Notes under the pieces: model-generated
What the model was told of the DNA's origin: nothing
The model's input: the letters and a program-made list of their open reading frames with translations, nothing else
Database searches by the model: none
In this document: positions 1-9,102 of the stretch, one piece after another
Numbering within the stretch: position 1 is the stretch's first letter
Layout of the letters: every line of letters begins with the position of its first letter
Made by a program: the position numbers and the translations under genes
Assembly (NCBI RefSeq): GCF_002968835.1
Contig: NZ_PKQK01000001.1
Coordinates: forward strand, 1,426,001-1,490,000
Reading direction: 5' to 3'
Length of the DNA stretch: 64,000 nt
Source of the DNA: Paenibacillus sp. PCH8
Lineage (GTDB): Bacteria; Bacillota; Bacilli; Paenibacillales; Paenibacillaceae

Positions 1-30
1 TATGATTGAATGAACGGGGAGGCAATTGGA

Positions 31-993
31 ATGAGAGAAGATCTATTGGTTCAACTGGAAGCGTGGCACGAGGAAGACAAATACCTGGAGATTGTAGATG
101 CAGTTCAGGAGCTTCCTGGAGACGTGAGGGATTATGAACTGGTTAATCACCTGGGCCGAGCGCTGAATAATCTGGAACGTTATGAAGAAGCCGTTGAGCA
201 ATTCCTGACGGTGGCAGATGAGGGGGCAGACGACCCGCTCTGGCATTATCGAATTGGACTAGCTTACTATTATCTGGAGCAATACGATAATGCGCTACAT
301 GCGTTCGAAAGAGCGGATCAGTTGGACCCTGGAGATGAAGACACCCTGGAATTTCTGGAGTGGATCCGAAACCAAGAAGAAGAGGAATCTGATTCCCCAT
401 CTGAAGCTGGAGAAGAGAGCGATACCGAAACCGAAACGAACCCGGAATCCCGTGCAGAGATTGCGACGGTGCCCATCGTTCACGCTGATCCTGAGCCGGT
501 ATCCGGTGAGTTCTGGAACGACAGTGAACAGGCATTGGAGCACTATGTGTCGGCTCTGCCAAGTGAGGGTCTCGTTGATTCGGTGGAGGAGCAATTGGTG
601 TTCCGTCTTCCTGCTTCCTATATTGAGTTGATGAAGGTACATAATGGCGGAATTCCGTACAACCGCTATTTCCCTGTGACGGACGCAGACTCAGGAGCTA
701 CAGAGTATATAGAAATCGAAGGCATACTAGGTATTGGGCGTGAGAAGCCTTACTCATTGTGCGGTACAGAGGGTAGCTGGACTCTGATTGAGCGTAATGG
801 ATATCCCGAGATTGGCGTGGTTATTGCTGTGTCGCCATTGGCATCGGGAGTCGTGATGCTTGATTATCGCTCGTTTGGTAACGACGGGGAACCTGAAGTG
901 GTCTATGTGGATAGGGAAAACCCCAAGATGACCATTTCGCTTGCACCGAATTTTGAGACGTTTATCCAAGGATTGATGAGACCGGAAGTCTAA
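31..993 (+). CDS. TPR and SMI1/KNR4 (SUKH) domain protein
   Basis: The protein has about 320 residues. The first ~120 residues contain tetratricopeptide-like helical pairs (a stretch ending GLAYYYLEQYDNALHAFERA). An acidic Glu/Ser/Thr-rich linker follows. The last ~150 residues look like a SUKH/SMI1-KNR4 fold, with the typical LPASYIELMKVHNGG and a C-terminal DYRSFGNDGEPEVVYVD. SUKH proteins are often immunity or scaffold proteins in bacteria. The TPR part suggests protein binding, and no catalytic function is visible. The ATG at 31 is preferred over the one at 10 because GGGGAGG lies 8 bases upstream of it. It stands alone and is followed by a strong terminator. Family fairly sure, role unknown. 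Confidence 0.8.
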   Translation: MREDLLVQLEAWHEEDKYLEIVDAVQELPGDVRDYELVNHLGRALNNLERYEEAVEQFLTVADEGADDPLWHYRIGLAYYYLEQYDNALHAFERADQLDPGDEDTLEFLEWIRNQEEEESDSPSEAGEESDTETETNPESRAEIATVPIVHADPEPVSGEFWNDSEQALEHYVSALPSEGLVDSVEEQLVFRLPASYIELMKVHNGGIPYNRYFPVTDADSGATEYIEIEGILGIGREKPYSLCGTEGSWTLIERNGYPEIGVVIAVSPLASGVVMLDYRSFGNDGEPEVVYVDRENPKMTISLAPNFETFIQGLMRPEV

Positions 994-1057
994 AGCTTTT
1001 CTTGAAGTAATCGGGGGGAAATCCGGTTCAAGCCACCCACTTCTGATTGATGAAGGA

Positions 1058-1110
1058 GCATAAGAGGTCGATTCTGCCATTGAGGATCGGCCTCTTATGC
1101 ATTTTTTTTT
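1058..1110 (+). terminator. Rho-independent terminator
   Basis: A stem pairs GCATAAGAGG with CCTCTTATGC (inner bases also pair) and is followed by a run of nine T. It ends the TPR/SUKH transcript. Confidence 0.85.
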
Positions 1111-1112
1111 TA

Positions 1113-1205
1113 CGGAATGATCGTACGGTCACTCAGATTCTGGAAGACATCCATAAACATCGCTCTCTTCTGGAGCAGGCCATGGACGTTATAATGGGCG
1201 TATAG
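1113..1205 (+). pseudogene. Possible coding remnant (C-terminal fragment)
   Basis: A 30-codon open stretch ends in TAG and reads like the C-terminus of a helical protein (core TVTQILEDIHKHRSLLEQAM). It has no start codon or RBS because the terminator of the preceding gene lies directly upstream. It may be the tail of a lost gene, perhaps a regulator. The parent family cannot be named from the sequence. It could also be chance. Confidence 0.25.
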
Positions 1206-1232
1206 ATAGATACGGATCTGCTACAACGGCAA

Positions 1233-1269
1233 GAAGCTGTGAAAAGAAGAACGCTCCTTTCACAGCTTC
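1233..1269 (-). terminator. Hairpin downstream of the DinB gene
   Basis: Perfect 12-base arms GAAGCTGTGAAA and TTTCACAGCTTC are separated by 13 bases. It lies just beyond the DinB stop codon. The T-tract on the minus strand is weak, so the terminator role is likely but not certain. Confidence 0.55.
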
Positions 1270-1307
1270 ATATGTCGTTCATTCAATAGATCCATTCATC
1301 ATATGGC

Positions 1308-1805
1308 TTACGCCGGGAATCCGCCCCCTGGTGGCGGCCATGCGCCGTAGAAGCGACGAAGCAGAACAATCTCACCCAGATGATACGAGTTATGGGAAGC
1401 GATATTGCGCAGAAGTCCTGCCTTGGATTCACCTGGGAAATAGAGCAGTGGATCATCTAATTGTGCAGTTTCCGCAATGGCTACCGCCTGATCAATTCCA
1501 TCCAGAAATGCCTGGATATCCGCCTTCCACGTGTCTTCATCCTGTGGGCCTGTCTCCTCGGGCCAGCTCTCACTCACGTTAGCAGGGAGTTGCGGCTTGC
1601 GTCCTTCCAAGTGATCGAGCATGAATTGTTGCCAGTAATGCATGTGTTTCACCAACTGATAGATGGTATATGGCATCGCATCATGCGTGCGAGCAGCAAG
1701 TGTGACATCCATATCGGGTAGAGCACGGGCGATGCGGATATGACCGCGTTCCCCCACCAATGATTTGACAAGGGCTTGCCCAAAGCTTTGATTAGTATCT
1801 GACAT
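1308..1805 (-). CDS. DinB/DfsB-family four-helix protein
   Basis: The protein has 165 residues, the usual size for the DinB superfamily of metal-binding four-helix bundles, which include thiol-dependent transferases. Histidines in the expected places are seen in TIYQLVKHMHYWQQFMLDH and near the C-terminus in ASHNSYHLGEIVLLRR, the HNxxHxGE motif typical of DinB proteins. The ATG at 1805 has GAGGAAGG upstream on the minus strand. It is a single gene facing the upstream TPR gene. In this family the substrate is often a low-molecular-weight thiol such as bacillithiol, but nothing here proves it. Confidence 0.85.
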   Translation of the reverse strand: MSDTNQSFGQALVKSLVGERGHIRIARALPDMDVTLAARTHDAMPYTIYQLVKHMHYWQQFMLDHLEGRKPQLPANVSESWPEETGPQDEDTWKADIQAFLDGIDQAVAIAETAQLDDPLLYFPGESKAGLLRNIASHNSYHLGEIVLLRRFYGAWPPPGGGFPA

Positions 1806-1923
1806 ATAGAACCTTCCTCTCTTCTAGACGGGATCTGTTAACCTGTCTTCTATTAAGTATTATACAATTAAATTGCTAGAAATTAAAAATAGGTAACAAG
1901 AACGTAAATACTTAAAATTCCTA

Positions 1924-1932
1924 TGATATAAT
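1924..1932 (+). promoter_or_regulatory. Extended -10 promoter for the two-component operon
   Basis: TGATATAAT is a perfect extended -10 (TGn plus TATAAT), about 45 bases before the GTG start at 1978. No good -35 hexamer is seen, which fits an extended -10 promoter. Confidence 0.5.
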
Positions 1933-1977
1933 AGTGAAAATAAATCTCAAGACCTCAGGGTCGAGGAGGAAGCTCCG

Positions 1978-3138
1978 GTGAAAGTGATATTGGTTGACGA
2001 CGAACGTCTAGCGTTGATAGGCCTTAGAAAATCACTAGAAAAAGAAGTAAGCGGCATCGAGATTATCGCTACATACATGAACCCGACAGAGGCTATGGCA
2101 GGAATAATGGAGCATCGCCCTGATGTTGTATTTCTGGATATCCATATGCCAGAGATGGATGGTATGGATCTGGGAAGACAGATTCAGGCGTTAACACCTG
2201 GCATCGAAATTATATTTGTGACCAGTTACGACCAATATGCTGTGCATGCCTTCGAGCTACAGGCTTTGGACTATGTAATGAAGCCCATCCAGAAAGATCG
2301 ATTGAAGCAGACGGTGAGCCGAGTACAGGAGAAACTGAGCGTAAAACGTGAGCAACGGTCTAAGGATACGAACGTACCTTTAATTTGCTGTTTTAATCAG
2401 ATTCACTTTAAGCTTCCCGGTAAGGATGTACAAGTTGCCAAATGGCGCACAAGTAAAGCGCAGGAGTTGTTTGCTTACTTACTCCATCATCGGAATCAGA
2501 CGATTCATCGCAGTGTGTTGCTTGAGATGCTGTGGCCTGAATTGGAAGAGGATAAGACGGTGCATCAACTCTATACCGCAATGTATCATGTCCGCCAAAC
2601 CCTGAAAGCATACAATATGGATATGATTACGATTCAGAGTGGGCACTTGGAAGCAGGCTATAAGCTCGAATTGGGTGAAGCTCAGTTGGATAGTGAGCAG
2701 TGGGAACAGGAAATCAGGCAATGGAAAGTCGTGGACGTAAGTACCGTTCATGCCTATGAGCAAGCGCTCTATCTATACAAGGGCACGTATCTGGGCAATT
2801 ACGAGTACATGTGGGCCGAACCTGAACGGGAGAGGTTACGCTACCTGTGGTTGTATCATATGAGACAACTGAGTCTGTATTACCAGCAGCAGGGGCTGGG
2901 GGAGAAAGTGATTGAGAGCACGAGGCGTATCCAACATATGCTTCCAGATGAAGAAGAAAGTTATTTTATTCTAATGAAGTTGTATGATGACATGCACAAC
3001 GATCTCGGTGTAGAGGAACAGTATCGTCTTTTAACCACCAGAATGGAGCACGATTTGGAGATACCCATCAGCGAGAACATTAGCGAATGGTATCAGGACT
3101 GGAAACTCGGTTTAACCAAAGTCAGACATAATAATTGA
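1978..3138 (+). CDS. Response regulator with winged helix and BTAD output
   Basis: The 386-residue regulator has a receiver domain at residues 1-120, with acidic pocket D7/D8, phospho-acceptor D54 in VFLDIHMPEMDG and conserved K102 in MKP. It is followed by an OmpR-like winged helix (~150-235, KAQELFAYLLHH and RSVLLEMLWPE) and a C-terminal bacterial transcriptional activation domain of TPR-like helices (~245-380), as in SARP regulators. The GTG start sits behind GAGGAGG. Its stop overlaps the start of the hybrid kinase by one base, so the two are translationally coupled and very likely partners. Receiver-BTAD regulators are much rarer than OmpR or NarL types. The target genes are not evident. 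Confidence 0.9.
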   Translation: MKVILVDDERLALIGLRKSLEKEVSGIEIIATYMNPTEAMAGIMEHRPDVVFLDIHMPEMDGMDLGRQIQALTPGIEIIFVTSYDQYAVHAFELQALDYVMKPIQKDRLKQTVSRVQEKLSVKREQRSKDTNVPLICCFNQIHFKLPGKDVQVAKWRTSKAQELFAYLLHHRNQTIHRSVLLEMLWPELEEDKTVHQLYTAMYHVRQTLKAYNMDMITIQSGHLEAGYKLELGEAQLDSEQWEQEIRQWKVVDVSTVHAYEQALYLYKGTYLGNYEYMWAEPERERLRYLWLYHMRQLSLYYQQQGLGEKVIESTRRIQHMLPDEEESYFILMKLYDDMHNDLGVEEQYRLLTTRMEHDLEIPISENISEWYQDWKLGLTKVRHNN

Positions 3139-6100
3139 TGAAATCACTGCAAGTGAAACCTGTGCATCGTTACAGATATATGATCATCATGCTGATCATT
3201 TTCGGAGTATTGATTGGTATGCGCTCGGCATGGTCCCAGCTATTCTACACGGTTGATGAGCATCGCGCCGTTAATGGGGTGATTGACTTACGGGGTGTGG
3301 ATCTGAATCAATCTCCAGTCATGTACTTGAATGGGGAATGGGAGCTCTACCCGAATGAGTTACTAACTCGGAAAGAGATTGCGAAGAGGAATGGTGGTGC
3401 GAAGAGTGTTCAGGTCCCAGGAGACTGGGGGAGTGCACAGAGTCAGGAACAAGATAGTTCGTACGGTTACGGAACATATCGATTGCGTATTTTGACAAAC
3501 CCGCTTCAGACACCTGTTACCTTCTGGTTCAAGGGAATCCGAAGTTCATCCGAGATTGAGATGAATGGAGACAACGACGGGGGTATGGGTGTGGTCTCCG
3601 TGGATAGCAGTACGTATACACCCAGAAGCACATCATATACGGGGACCTACGATCAGGAAGGAACAACAGCCATTGAACTGCTAATCCGCGTAGCCAACCA
3701 CGACAGCCCGTATATGGGTGGGATTAGCAAGTCTGTTCGCTTCGGCTCACAGGCAGCTGTTGATTTTTCGCGATGGTACTCCATTGGGTTTCAGATGGTC
3801 ATCTTTCTGATTTTGCTCCTTCACGGCATGTATGCCTGCATTCTCTACGCATTTAATCGACAGGAACGTTCCTTGCTGGTTGGAGCCGTATTAACTTTAT
3901 CTGTTGGCATCGCGGTTATGATGGGTCATGATAATATATTGATGTTATGGCTTCCTATCAATTATACCTGGGGCATCAAAATTCGATTGATCTCATTGTT
4001 GTTACAAAATGTATGTATCTTGCTGTTATTCCAGAGATTAACGATGGTTCATATACGAAAGACATGGCTTCAGATACATGCTGTCATTTCCTTGATCTAT
4101 ACCGCCGTTATCGTGGTGGTGCCCATTCACACTACATATGCCATGATCCATTACAACATCATTAACGTATTCTTTCTCTTTTTCATGATTGGATTTCTAT
4201 ACATCGTCGGAACGATGATTTTCAGGAAACAAGCGGACCGGGACATGGTTTTTCTGCTGCTAACGGCAGGGGGCGTTGTATCCAACCTGCTATGGAGCGT
4301 GGCCGAGACTGCCAAAGATGTGACGACGGTATATTATCCAATCGATATTATTTTTGCTATTACGGGGTTCTCTGCATATTGGTTCAAGAAGTACTTCAGG
4401 AATGCCAGAGAGAATATGCTATTGAATACAGAATTGCAGAAGGGTGACAAAATTAAAGATCAGTTCTTGGCTAATACATCACACGAACTACGGACTCCGC
4501 TACACGGGATCATTAACATCGCTCACAACGTGGTCACCAGAGAGAAGAGCAGGTTGGATGAACGGAGCATGGAGGATATGGAGTTGCTCATTACGATCGG
4601 TCGGCGGATGTCCCATCTGCTCGGGGATTTGCTGGATGTGGTCCGATTGAAGGAGCATCGCATTATTCTGCGGCAGGTACCTCTCTCCATACAGTCGGTT
4701 GTGCCTGGCATTATGGCCATGCTGCAATTCATGGCAGAACGGAAACCAGTCCGCCTTCATATGGAGATTACGGAATCGTTCCCACTGGTCATGGCTGATG
4801 AAGAAAGACTCGTTCAGATTTTGTATAATCTGCTGCATAACGCGCTCAAACATACGGAGGAAGGAACGATCGCCGTAAGTGCCGAAATTCGTGAAGGACA
4901 CGCTCTGATTCATGTGACGGATACGGGCATTGGTATGGATGAGGCCACGCGGATGCGCATATTCCTTCCATATGAACAAGGGTCTTATGGAATAAGTGAT
5001 GGACAAGGCATCGGGCTTGGACTGAACATCTGCAAACAGCTCGTTGAACTGCACGGCGGGACACTAACGGTTCACTCGGAACTCGGAAAGGGTTCGGTAT
5101 TCAGCTTCAATCTGCCGCTCGCACATGAAACCCATCTGGCTCAGCCGCAGCTTCCCCTGATCTGGGAACAGGCGATGGAGATGATGGAAGATGCACCTAA
5201 CGGATTCCTGTTACCCCGTCCCGGTATGGGCGTAGTGGAATCCTCGGCCACAGCGGAGATGGCTCCGTTGTTAAAAGAGGGGAGAGCTGCCATTCTCGCT
5301 GTGGATGATGATCCGGTGAATCTGGATGTGCTGGTCAGTATTCTTTCGACGGAGCCATACACCATAACTACGGCCAGCTCGGGCCAGGAAGCGATGGAAT
5401 TACTGGGCACACGTCAGTGGGATCTGCTCATTACGGATGTGATGATGCCGAATATGTCTGGATATGAATTAACCCAGAAGGTGCGGGAACAATTCTCCAT
5501 GTCGGAGCTTCCCATACTGCTGTTGACTGCACGAAGTCAGCCGCCGGATATCTATACCGGTTTCGCGTCGGGTGCGAATGATTATGTTACGAAGCCTGTA
5601 GATGCGTTGGAGCTAAAATATCGGATACATGCATTGATCATGTTGAATCAGTCCATTCGGGAGCGCCTGCGTATGGAGGCTGCCTATTTGCAGGCCCAGA
5701 TTCAGCCCCACTTCCTGTTCAATACGCTGAATTCACTTATGGTCTTAAGTGATATTGATACAGAGCATATGCGGAAGCTTGGAGAAGCTTTTTCATCGTA
5801 TCTACGGATCAGCTTCAATTATCTCAATACAGGTGAGCTGGTGAAATTATCATACGAGCTTGAACTCGTGGAAGCCTATCTCTTTATTGAGAAAACACGA
5901 TTTGAAGATCGGTTGTCGGTGGTATTGAACATAGAGCCGGATCTGCCATTGCTTCTCCCGCCGCTATCGATTCAGCCCTTGATCGAAAATGCCGTAAGAC
6001 ACGGGCTATTAAGTCGGAATGTGGGCGGGACGGTATGCCTGTCTATCACTCGCCATGAGGGTTATACCCGTATTGAGGTCAAGGACAATGGCAAAGGCAT

Positions 6101-6272
6101 CAAACCGGAGAAGGTTGCAGACCTGCTACATGCTACGCCTGGTGGAAAAGGCGGAATAGGCATTGTGAATACGAACCGCAGATTGCTGCAACGGTATGGT
6201 CAAGGATTATCAATCGCAAGTGAGCCGGGTGAGGGAACGATGGTTTCATTTGATATTCCGGATGAGATATAA
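3138..6272 (+). CDS. 7TMR-DISM hybrid histidine kinase with two kinase modules
   Basis: The protein has 1044 residues. Order of domains: N-terminal membrane segment (~12-32); extracellular sugar-binding-like domain (~45-200); seven membrane helices of the 7TMR-DISM type (~215-415); HisKA with SHELRTPLHG (His near 449); HATPase_c with N box (~561), DTGIGMD (~594) and GQGIGLGLN (~622); a receiver with Asp in LLITDVMMPNMSG (~766) and Lys in YVTKP; then a LytS-type His_kinase motif QIQPHFLFNTLNSL (~855) with a second ATPase domain (SIQPLIENAVRHG, DNGKGI). It therefore holds two different kinase catalytic modules around one receiver. The ATG at 3138 overlaps the regulator stop (TGATG). An alternative TTG at 3135 is less likely. 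A terminator follows. Confidence 0.92.
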   Translation: MKSLQVKPVHRYRYMIIMLIIFGVLIGMRSAWSQLFYTVDEHRAVNGVIDLRGVDLNQSPVMYLNGEWELYPNELLTRKEIAKRNGGAKSVQVPGDWGSAQSQEQDSSYGYGTYRLRILTNPLQTPVTFWFKGIRSSSEIEMNGDNDGGMGVVSVDSSTYTPRSTSYTGTYDQEGTTAIELLIRVANHDSPYMGGISKSVRFGSQAAVDFSRWYSIGFQMVIFLILLLHGMYACILYAFNRQERSLLVGAVLTLSVGIAVMMGHDNILMLWLPINYTWGIKIRLISLLLQNVCILLLFQRLTMVHIRKTWLQIHAVISLIYTAVIVVVPIHTTYAMIHYNIINVFFLFFMIGFLYIVGTMIFRKQADRDMVFLLLTAGGVVSNLLWSVAETAKDVTTVYYPIDIIFAITGFSAYWFKKYFRNARENMLLNTELQKGDKIKDQFLANTSHELRTPLHGIINIAHNVVTREKSRLDERSMEDMELLITIGRRMSHLLGDLLDVVRLKEHRIILRQVPLSIQSVVPGIMAMLQFMAERKPVRLHMEITESFPLVMADEERLVQILYNLLHNALKHTEEGTIAVSAEIREGHALIHVTDTGIGMDEATRMRIFLPYEQGSYGISDGQGIGLGLNICKQLVELHGGTLTVHSELGKGSVFSFNLPLAHETHLAQPQLPLIWEQAMEMMEDAPNGFLLPRPGMGVVESSATAEMAPLLKEGRAAILAVDDDPVNLDVLVSILSTEPYTITTASSGQEAMELLGTRQWDLLITDVMMPNMSGYELTQKVREQFSMSELPILLLTARSQPPDIYTGFASGANDYVTKPVDALELKYRIHALIMLNQSIRERLRMEAAYLQAQIQPHFLFNTLNSLMVLSDIDTEHMRKLGEAFSSYLRISFNYLNTGELVKLSYELELVEAYLFIEKTRFEDRLSVVLNIEPDLPLLLPPLSIQPLIENAVRHGLLSRNVGGTVCLSITRHEGYTRIEVKDNGKGIKPEKVADLLHATPGGKGGIGIVNTNRRLLQRYGQGLSIASEPGEGTMVSFDIPDEI

Positions 6273-6276
6273 AGAA

Positions 6277-6315
6277 AGGGCCGCCGAAGTGAAGACTTCC
6301 GGCCTTTTTGTTTTG
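6277..6315 (+). terminator. Terminator of the two-component operon
   Basis: GGCCGCCGAAG pairs imperfectly with CTTCCGGCC and is followed by TTTTTG. Confidence 0.8.
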
Positions 6316-6345
6316 CTTGCGCGTTCATTCCCTAATTTTAATTAT

Positions 6346-6387
6346 TTCTAATGCTTCTTTCATATGTTAGTATATTTAACATTAGAA
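6346..6387. promoter_or_regulatory. Nested inverted repeats upstream of the orphan kinase
   Basis: The arms TTCTAATG (6346-6353) and CATTAGAA (6380-6387) enclose or touch a second dyad, ATGTTA (6364-6369) and TAACAT (6377-6382). The position, 54-95 bases before the start at 6441, suits an operator or promoter region. The binding protein is unknown. Confidence 0.35.
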
Positions 6388-6440
6388 GCGCGGATTCCGG
6401 CAGTGGGCGCTAAACGTTGCTATAGTGGGTGAAGAGATCG

Positions 6441-7760
6441 ATGCGAGATTGGGTCAAAAATGAGAATGTGCAGATGACGGCCATCGCCTTTGCCACAGCG
6501 GTAGGGGCGCAATTCAAGATTAATCCGTTCCGGGAAGATTACTTCCGAATCGGGCTGGGGGTCAGCATCCTTTTATTTCTGCTGATGATTATGCCGCACC
6601 TGTCTTATGTGAAGACAGGAATTCTGACAGGCATCGCGAGTTTCCTGTTTCAGTCGGCAGATCTAATCAATCATGTGCAGACCGTGTCCATTCTGGAAAG
6701 CATGCGGGACAATCTGGGAGCGGGCCTATATTATGTGATCTTCACCTATGGTCTTAGCAAATTCAAGAATCGATTCCATGAGATACCGCCTCTTCTGCTT
6801 GGTGGGTTAATCACATGTCTTGATTTTTCATCCAATCTGATCGAGTTGCTCCTTCGCGGGATATTAAACGGGACTAATATCTTTTATATGAAGGAATGGT
6901 TATATCTGTTGGTGATGGGTGGTCTGCGAAGTTACTTTGTCATTGGGCTCTACAACAGCTTTGCGGTGAGGCAGATGCGGCTCTTACATGCAGAGCAGGA
7001 GAAGCGGATGGAGCAGATGCTGAGTGTGAACTCGGGTCTGTATGGTGAGGTCTTTTACCTGAAGAAAGCGATGAATACGATCGAAGGCATCACGGCAGAC
7101 AGCTATGATCTATATCGCGATCTCCGGGAGCAGGACATGAATCAATACAGTCAGCGCACGCTGGGCATCGCTCAGCAAATTCATGAAGTGAAGAAGGATT
7201 CACAGCGTATTCTGGCGGGTCTGCTGAAGCTGTATGATAACGAAAAAGCGGTCAACATGAGCCTATCCGAAGTGCTGAACTTTGCCAGCAAAGCAAACCG
7301 AAAATATAGTGAGATGCTGCATAAGCAGGTGGAGATCGACATCGAGCAACAGTATGATTGTGAATCCCCTTACTACATTCCTCTTCTAACCGTGATGAAC
7401 AACCTGATTGCCAATGCGGTAGAAGCGATTGAGCATGATGGGACGATCCGGATTCGTGTATATGAGCAGGAAGATAACGTACATTTCGTAGTGATGGATT
7501 CTGGCAAAGGCGTACCCGAAGCCAAACGGGATGTCATTTTTGAACCGGGCTACACAACGAAGTTCAATGAAGTCGGCATTGCCGCAACGGGCATTGGCCT
7601 GTCCCATGTACGTGATATCGTTCAGTCGTTGGCGGGACGAATTCTGGTGGAATCAGCCCCATTAGGTGATAAAGGTACCACGTTTAGTGTAACTATTCCC
7701 AAAGTGAATCTAATAAAAGGAACCGATGTCGATGACACGTTCTATCGTGATCAGGGATGA
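6441..7760 (+). CDS. Orphan membrane sensor histidine kinase (GHKL, Spo0B/DcuS-like core)
   Basis: About 439 residues. The N-terminal ~190 residues contain five or six hydrophobic helices with no obvious extracytoplasmic sensor domain. A coiled linker follows (~190-225), then a helical dimerisation segment, then an HATPase_c domain with N box VMNNLIANAVEAIEHDG, DSGKGVPEAKRDVIFEPGYTT and GIGLSHVRDIV. The ATPase resembles the GlnK/DcuS/CitA group. No classical H-box is obvious. The layout recalls B. subtilis GlnK, but no GlnL-type regulator is adjacent, so the partner is unknown. ATG 6441 is preferred to GTG 6429 because GGTGAAG lies 6 bases before it. Confidence 0.8.
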   Translation: MRDWVKNENVQMTAIAFATAVGAQFKINPFREDYFRIGLGVSILLFLLMIMPHLSYVKTGILTGIASFLFQSADLINHVQTVSILESMRDNLGAGLYYVIFTYGLSKFKNRFHEIPPLLLGGLITCLDFSSNLIELLLRGILNGTNIFYMKEWLYLLVMGGLRSYFVIGLYNSFAVRQMRLLHAEQEKRMEQMLSVNSGLYGEVFYLKKAMNTIEGITADSYDLYRDLREQDMNQYSQRTLGIAQQIHEVKKDSQRILAGLLKLYDNEKAVNMSLSEVLNFASKANRKYSEMLHKQVEIDIEQQYDCESPYYIPLLTVMNNLIANAVEAIEHDGTIRIRVYEQEDNVHFVVMDSGKGVPEAKRDVIFEPGYTTKFNEVGIAATGIGLSHVRDIVQSLAGRILVESAPLGDKGTTFSVTIPKVNLIKGTDVDDTFYRDQG

Positions 7761-7851
7761 TGATGATGTTGGCTAAGGAAGATTGATGCAGTTGCGAAAT
7801 GCCGAGACAGGACATGCGCCATTCAGCGCCATCTATTAAGGAGGAGTATAT

Positions 7852-8985
7852 GTGAGTGTACAATCAAGTAACGGAAGAATACAGACGGTTTCGCTATCGG
7901 AACTGTCCTATCTCAAAGTGCATGGTCGAACAACAGGTGAATTAGCACCTTTGACATTGTTTTGGACGGGAAGTGCCATCGAACTTAATGTACAGGGCTC
8001 TGAACTATGGGTAGAGGTAGAGTCACAATATGATATGTATGAGCCTTGGATTAGCGTTCTCATTAACGGTGTTCCGGTGAGCCGGCAGATGTTGACCGCA
8101 GGAAGGTACGGGGTCTGTGTATTCCGGGGCATGAACGCCGATGTGGTGAAGAATGTACGGATCGTTAAGGATGTTCAAGCAATGAGTGGAGACCCGGGCT
8201 GTTCCTTGCAGATTCATGCGGTGAAATCGGATGGAACATTTCTGCCTGTAGAGGAAAAGACGTACAAGATTGAGTTTATTGGTGACAGCATTACTTCCGG
8301 TGAAGGTGCAATTGGAGCCAAAGCGGAAGAGGATTGGATTCCAATGTGGTTTAGTAGCATACATAATTATACGTTTATGACCGCAGAGGCATTGAATGCG
8401 GAGTATCGGGTTATTTCGCAGAGTGGCTGGGGTGTACTGACAAGCTGGGATAACAATCCGAAGGGGAATATCCCCAATGTTTACGAACAGGTCTGCGGCT
8501 TGCTTGCCGGTGAACGTACCGAAGCGCTCGGCGCAGGAGATCACCATGATTTTAGTTCGTGGCAGCCGGATGTGGTCGTTGTGAACCTGGGGAGCAATGA
8601 TGGGGGTGCATTTCAATCACCTGAGTGGAAAGATCCCGACACTGGCAAGGTGTACAAGCAGCGTATGAACGAAGATGGTACGTATCATGAAGAGGATTTG
8701 GCTGCTTTTGAGAAAGCGGTGGAACGGTTCCTGTTCAAACTTCGGAAAAACAATCCGGCGGCACACCTCGTATGGGCGTATGGCATGCTTGGTTTCCCGA
8801 TGATGCCTGCGATCTACCGTGCGGTTGATGCGTATACGAAGGAGACAGGGGACCGCAAGGTCTCAATCATCCAGCTTCCTGATACAACCGAAGAGACGAT
8901 AGGGGCGCGCACTCATCCAGGCGAGTTATCTCACCGTAGGACGGCAGAAGTGTTAGCGGAATATGTACAAGGCATGCTAGGATAG
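7852..8985 (+). CDS. SGNH/GDSL esterase, carbohydrate esterase 2-like
   Basis: The protein has 377 residues. An N-terminal beta-sandwich (~1-135) precedes an SGNH hydrolase domain beginning with FIGDSITSGEGA (nucleophile Ser near 146). Block III is seen in VVVNLGSNDGG, and a late histidine in ARTHPGELSHRR. This two-domain layout matches carbohydrate esterase family 2 acetyl-xylan and acetyl-mannan esterases. No signal peptide is visible, so it probably acts in the cytoplasm on imported acetylated oligosaccharides, which suits the xylanase elsewhere in the window. GTG 7852 has AAGGAGGAG just upstream. Substrate specificity is inferred from the family only. Confidence 0.82.
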   Translation: MSVQSSNGRIQTVSLSELSYLKVHGRTTGELAPLTLFWTGSAIELNVQGSELWVEVESQYDMYEPWISVLINGVPVSRQMLTAGRYGVCVFRGMNADVVKNVRIVKDVQAMSGDPGCSLQIHAVKSDGTFLPVEEKTYKIEFIGDSITSGEGAIGAKAEEDWIPMWFSSIHNYTFMTAEALNAEYRVISQSGWGVLTSWDNNPKGNIPNVYEQVCGLLAGERTEALGAGDHHDFSSWQPDVVVVNLGSNDGGAFQSPEWKDPDTGKVYKQRMNEDGTYHEEDLAAFEKAVERFLFKLRKNNPAAHLVWAYGMLGFPMMPAIYRAVDAYTKETGDRKVSIIQLPDTTEETIGARTHPGELSHRRTAEVLAEYVQGMLG

Positions 8986-9003
8986 CTTGAACATGTCGAT
9001 GGA

Positions 9004-9096
9004 AAGACCACTCTTTCATGAACGGTACCCCAATGGTTAGATGTGTCTCACTTTATGGGGTCCCTTCATCATAAGAATGGTCTGTTTCTTCTTCTA
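9004..9096. terminator. Long imperfect hairpin between convergent genes
   Basis: Arms AGACCACTCTT, ATGAA and ACCCCA pair with TGGGGT, TTCAT and AAGAATGGTCT to form a stem of roughly 30 interrupted pairs. On the plus strand a T-rich stretch (GTTTCTTCTTCT) follows. It probably terminates the esterase transcript and perhaps the convergent reductase. Confidence 0.6.
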
Positions 9097-9102
9097 CATT
9101 AT

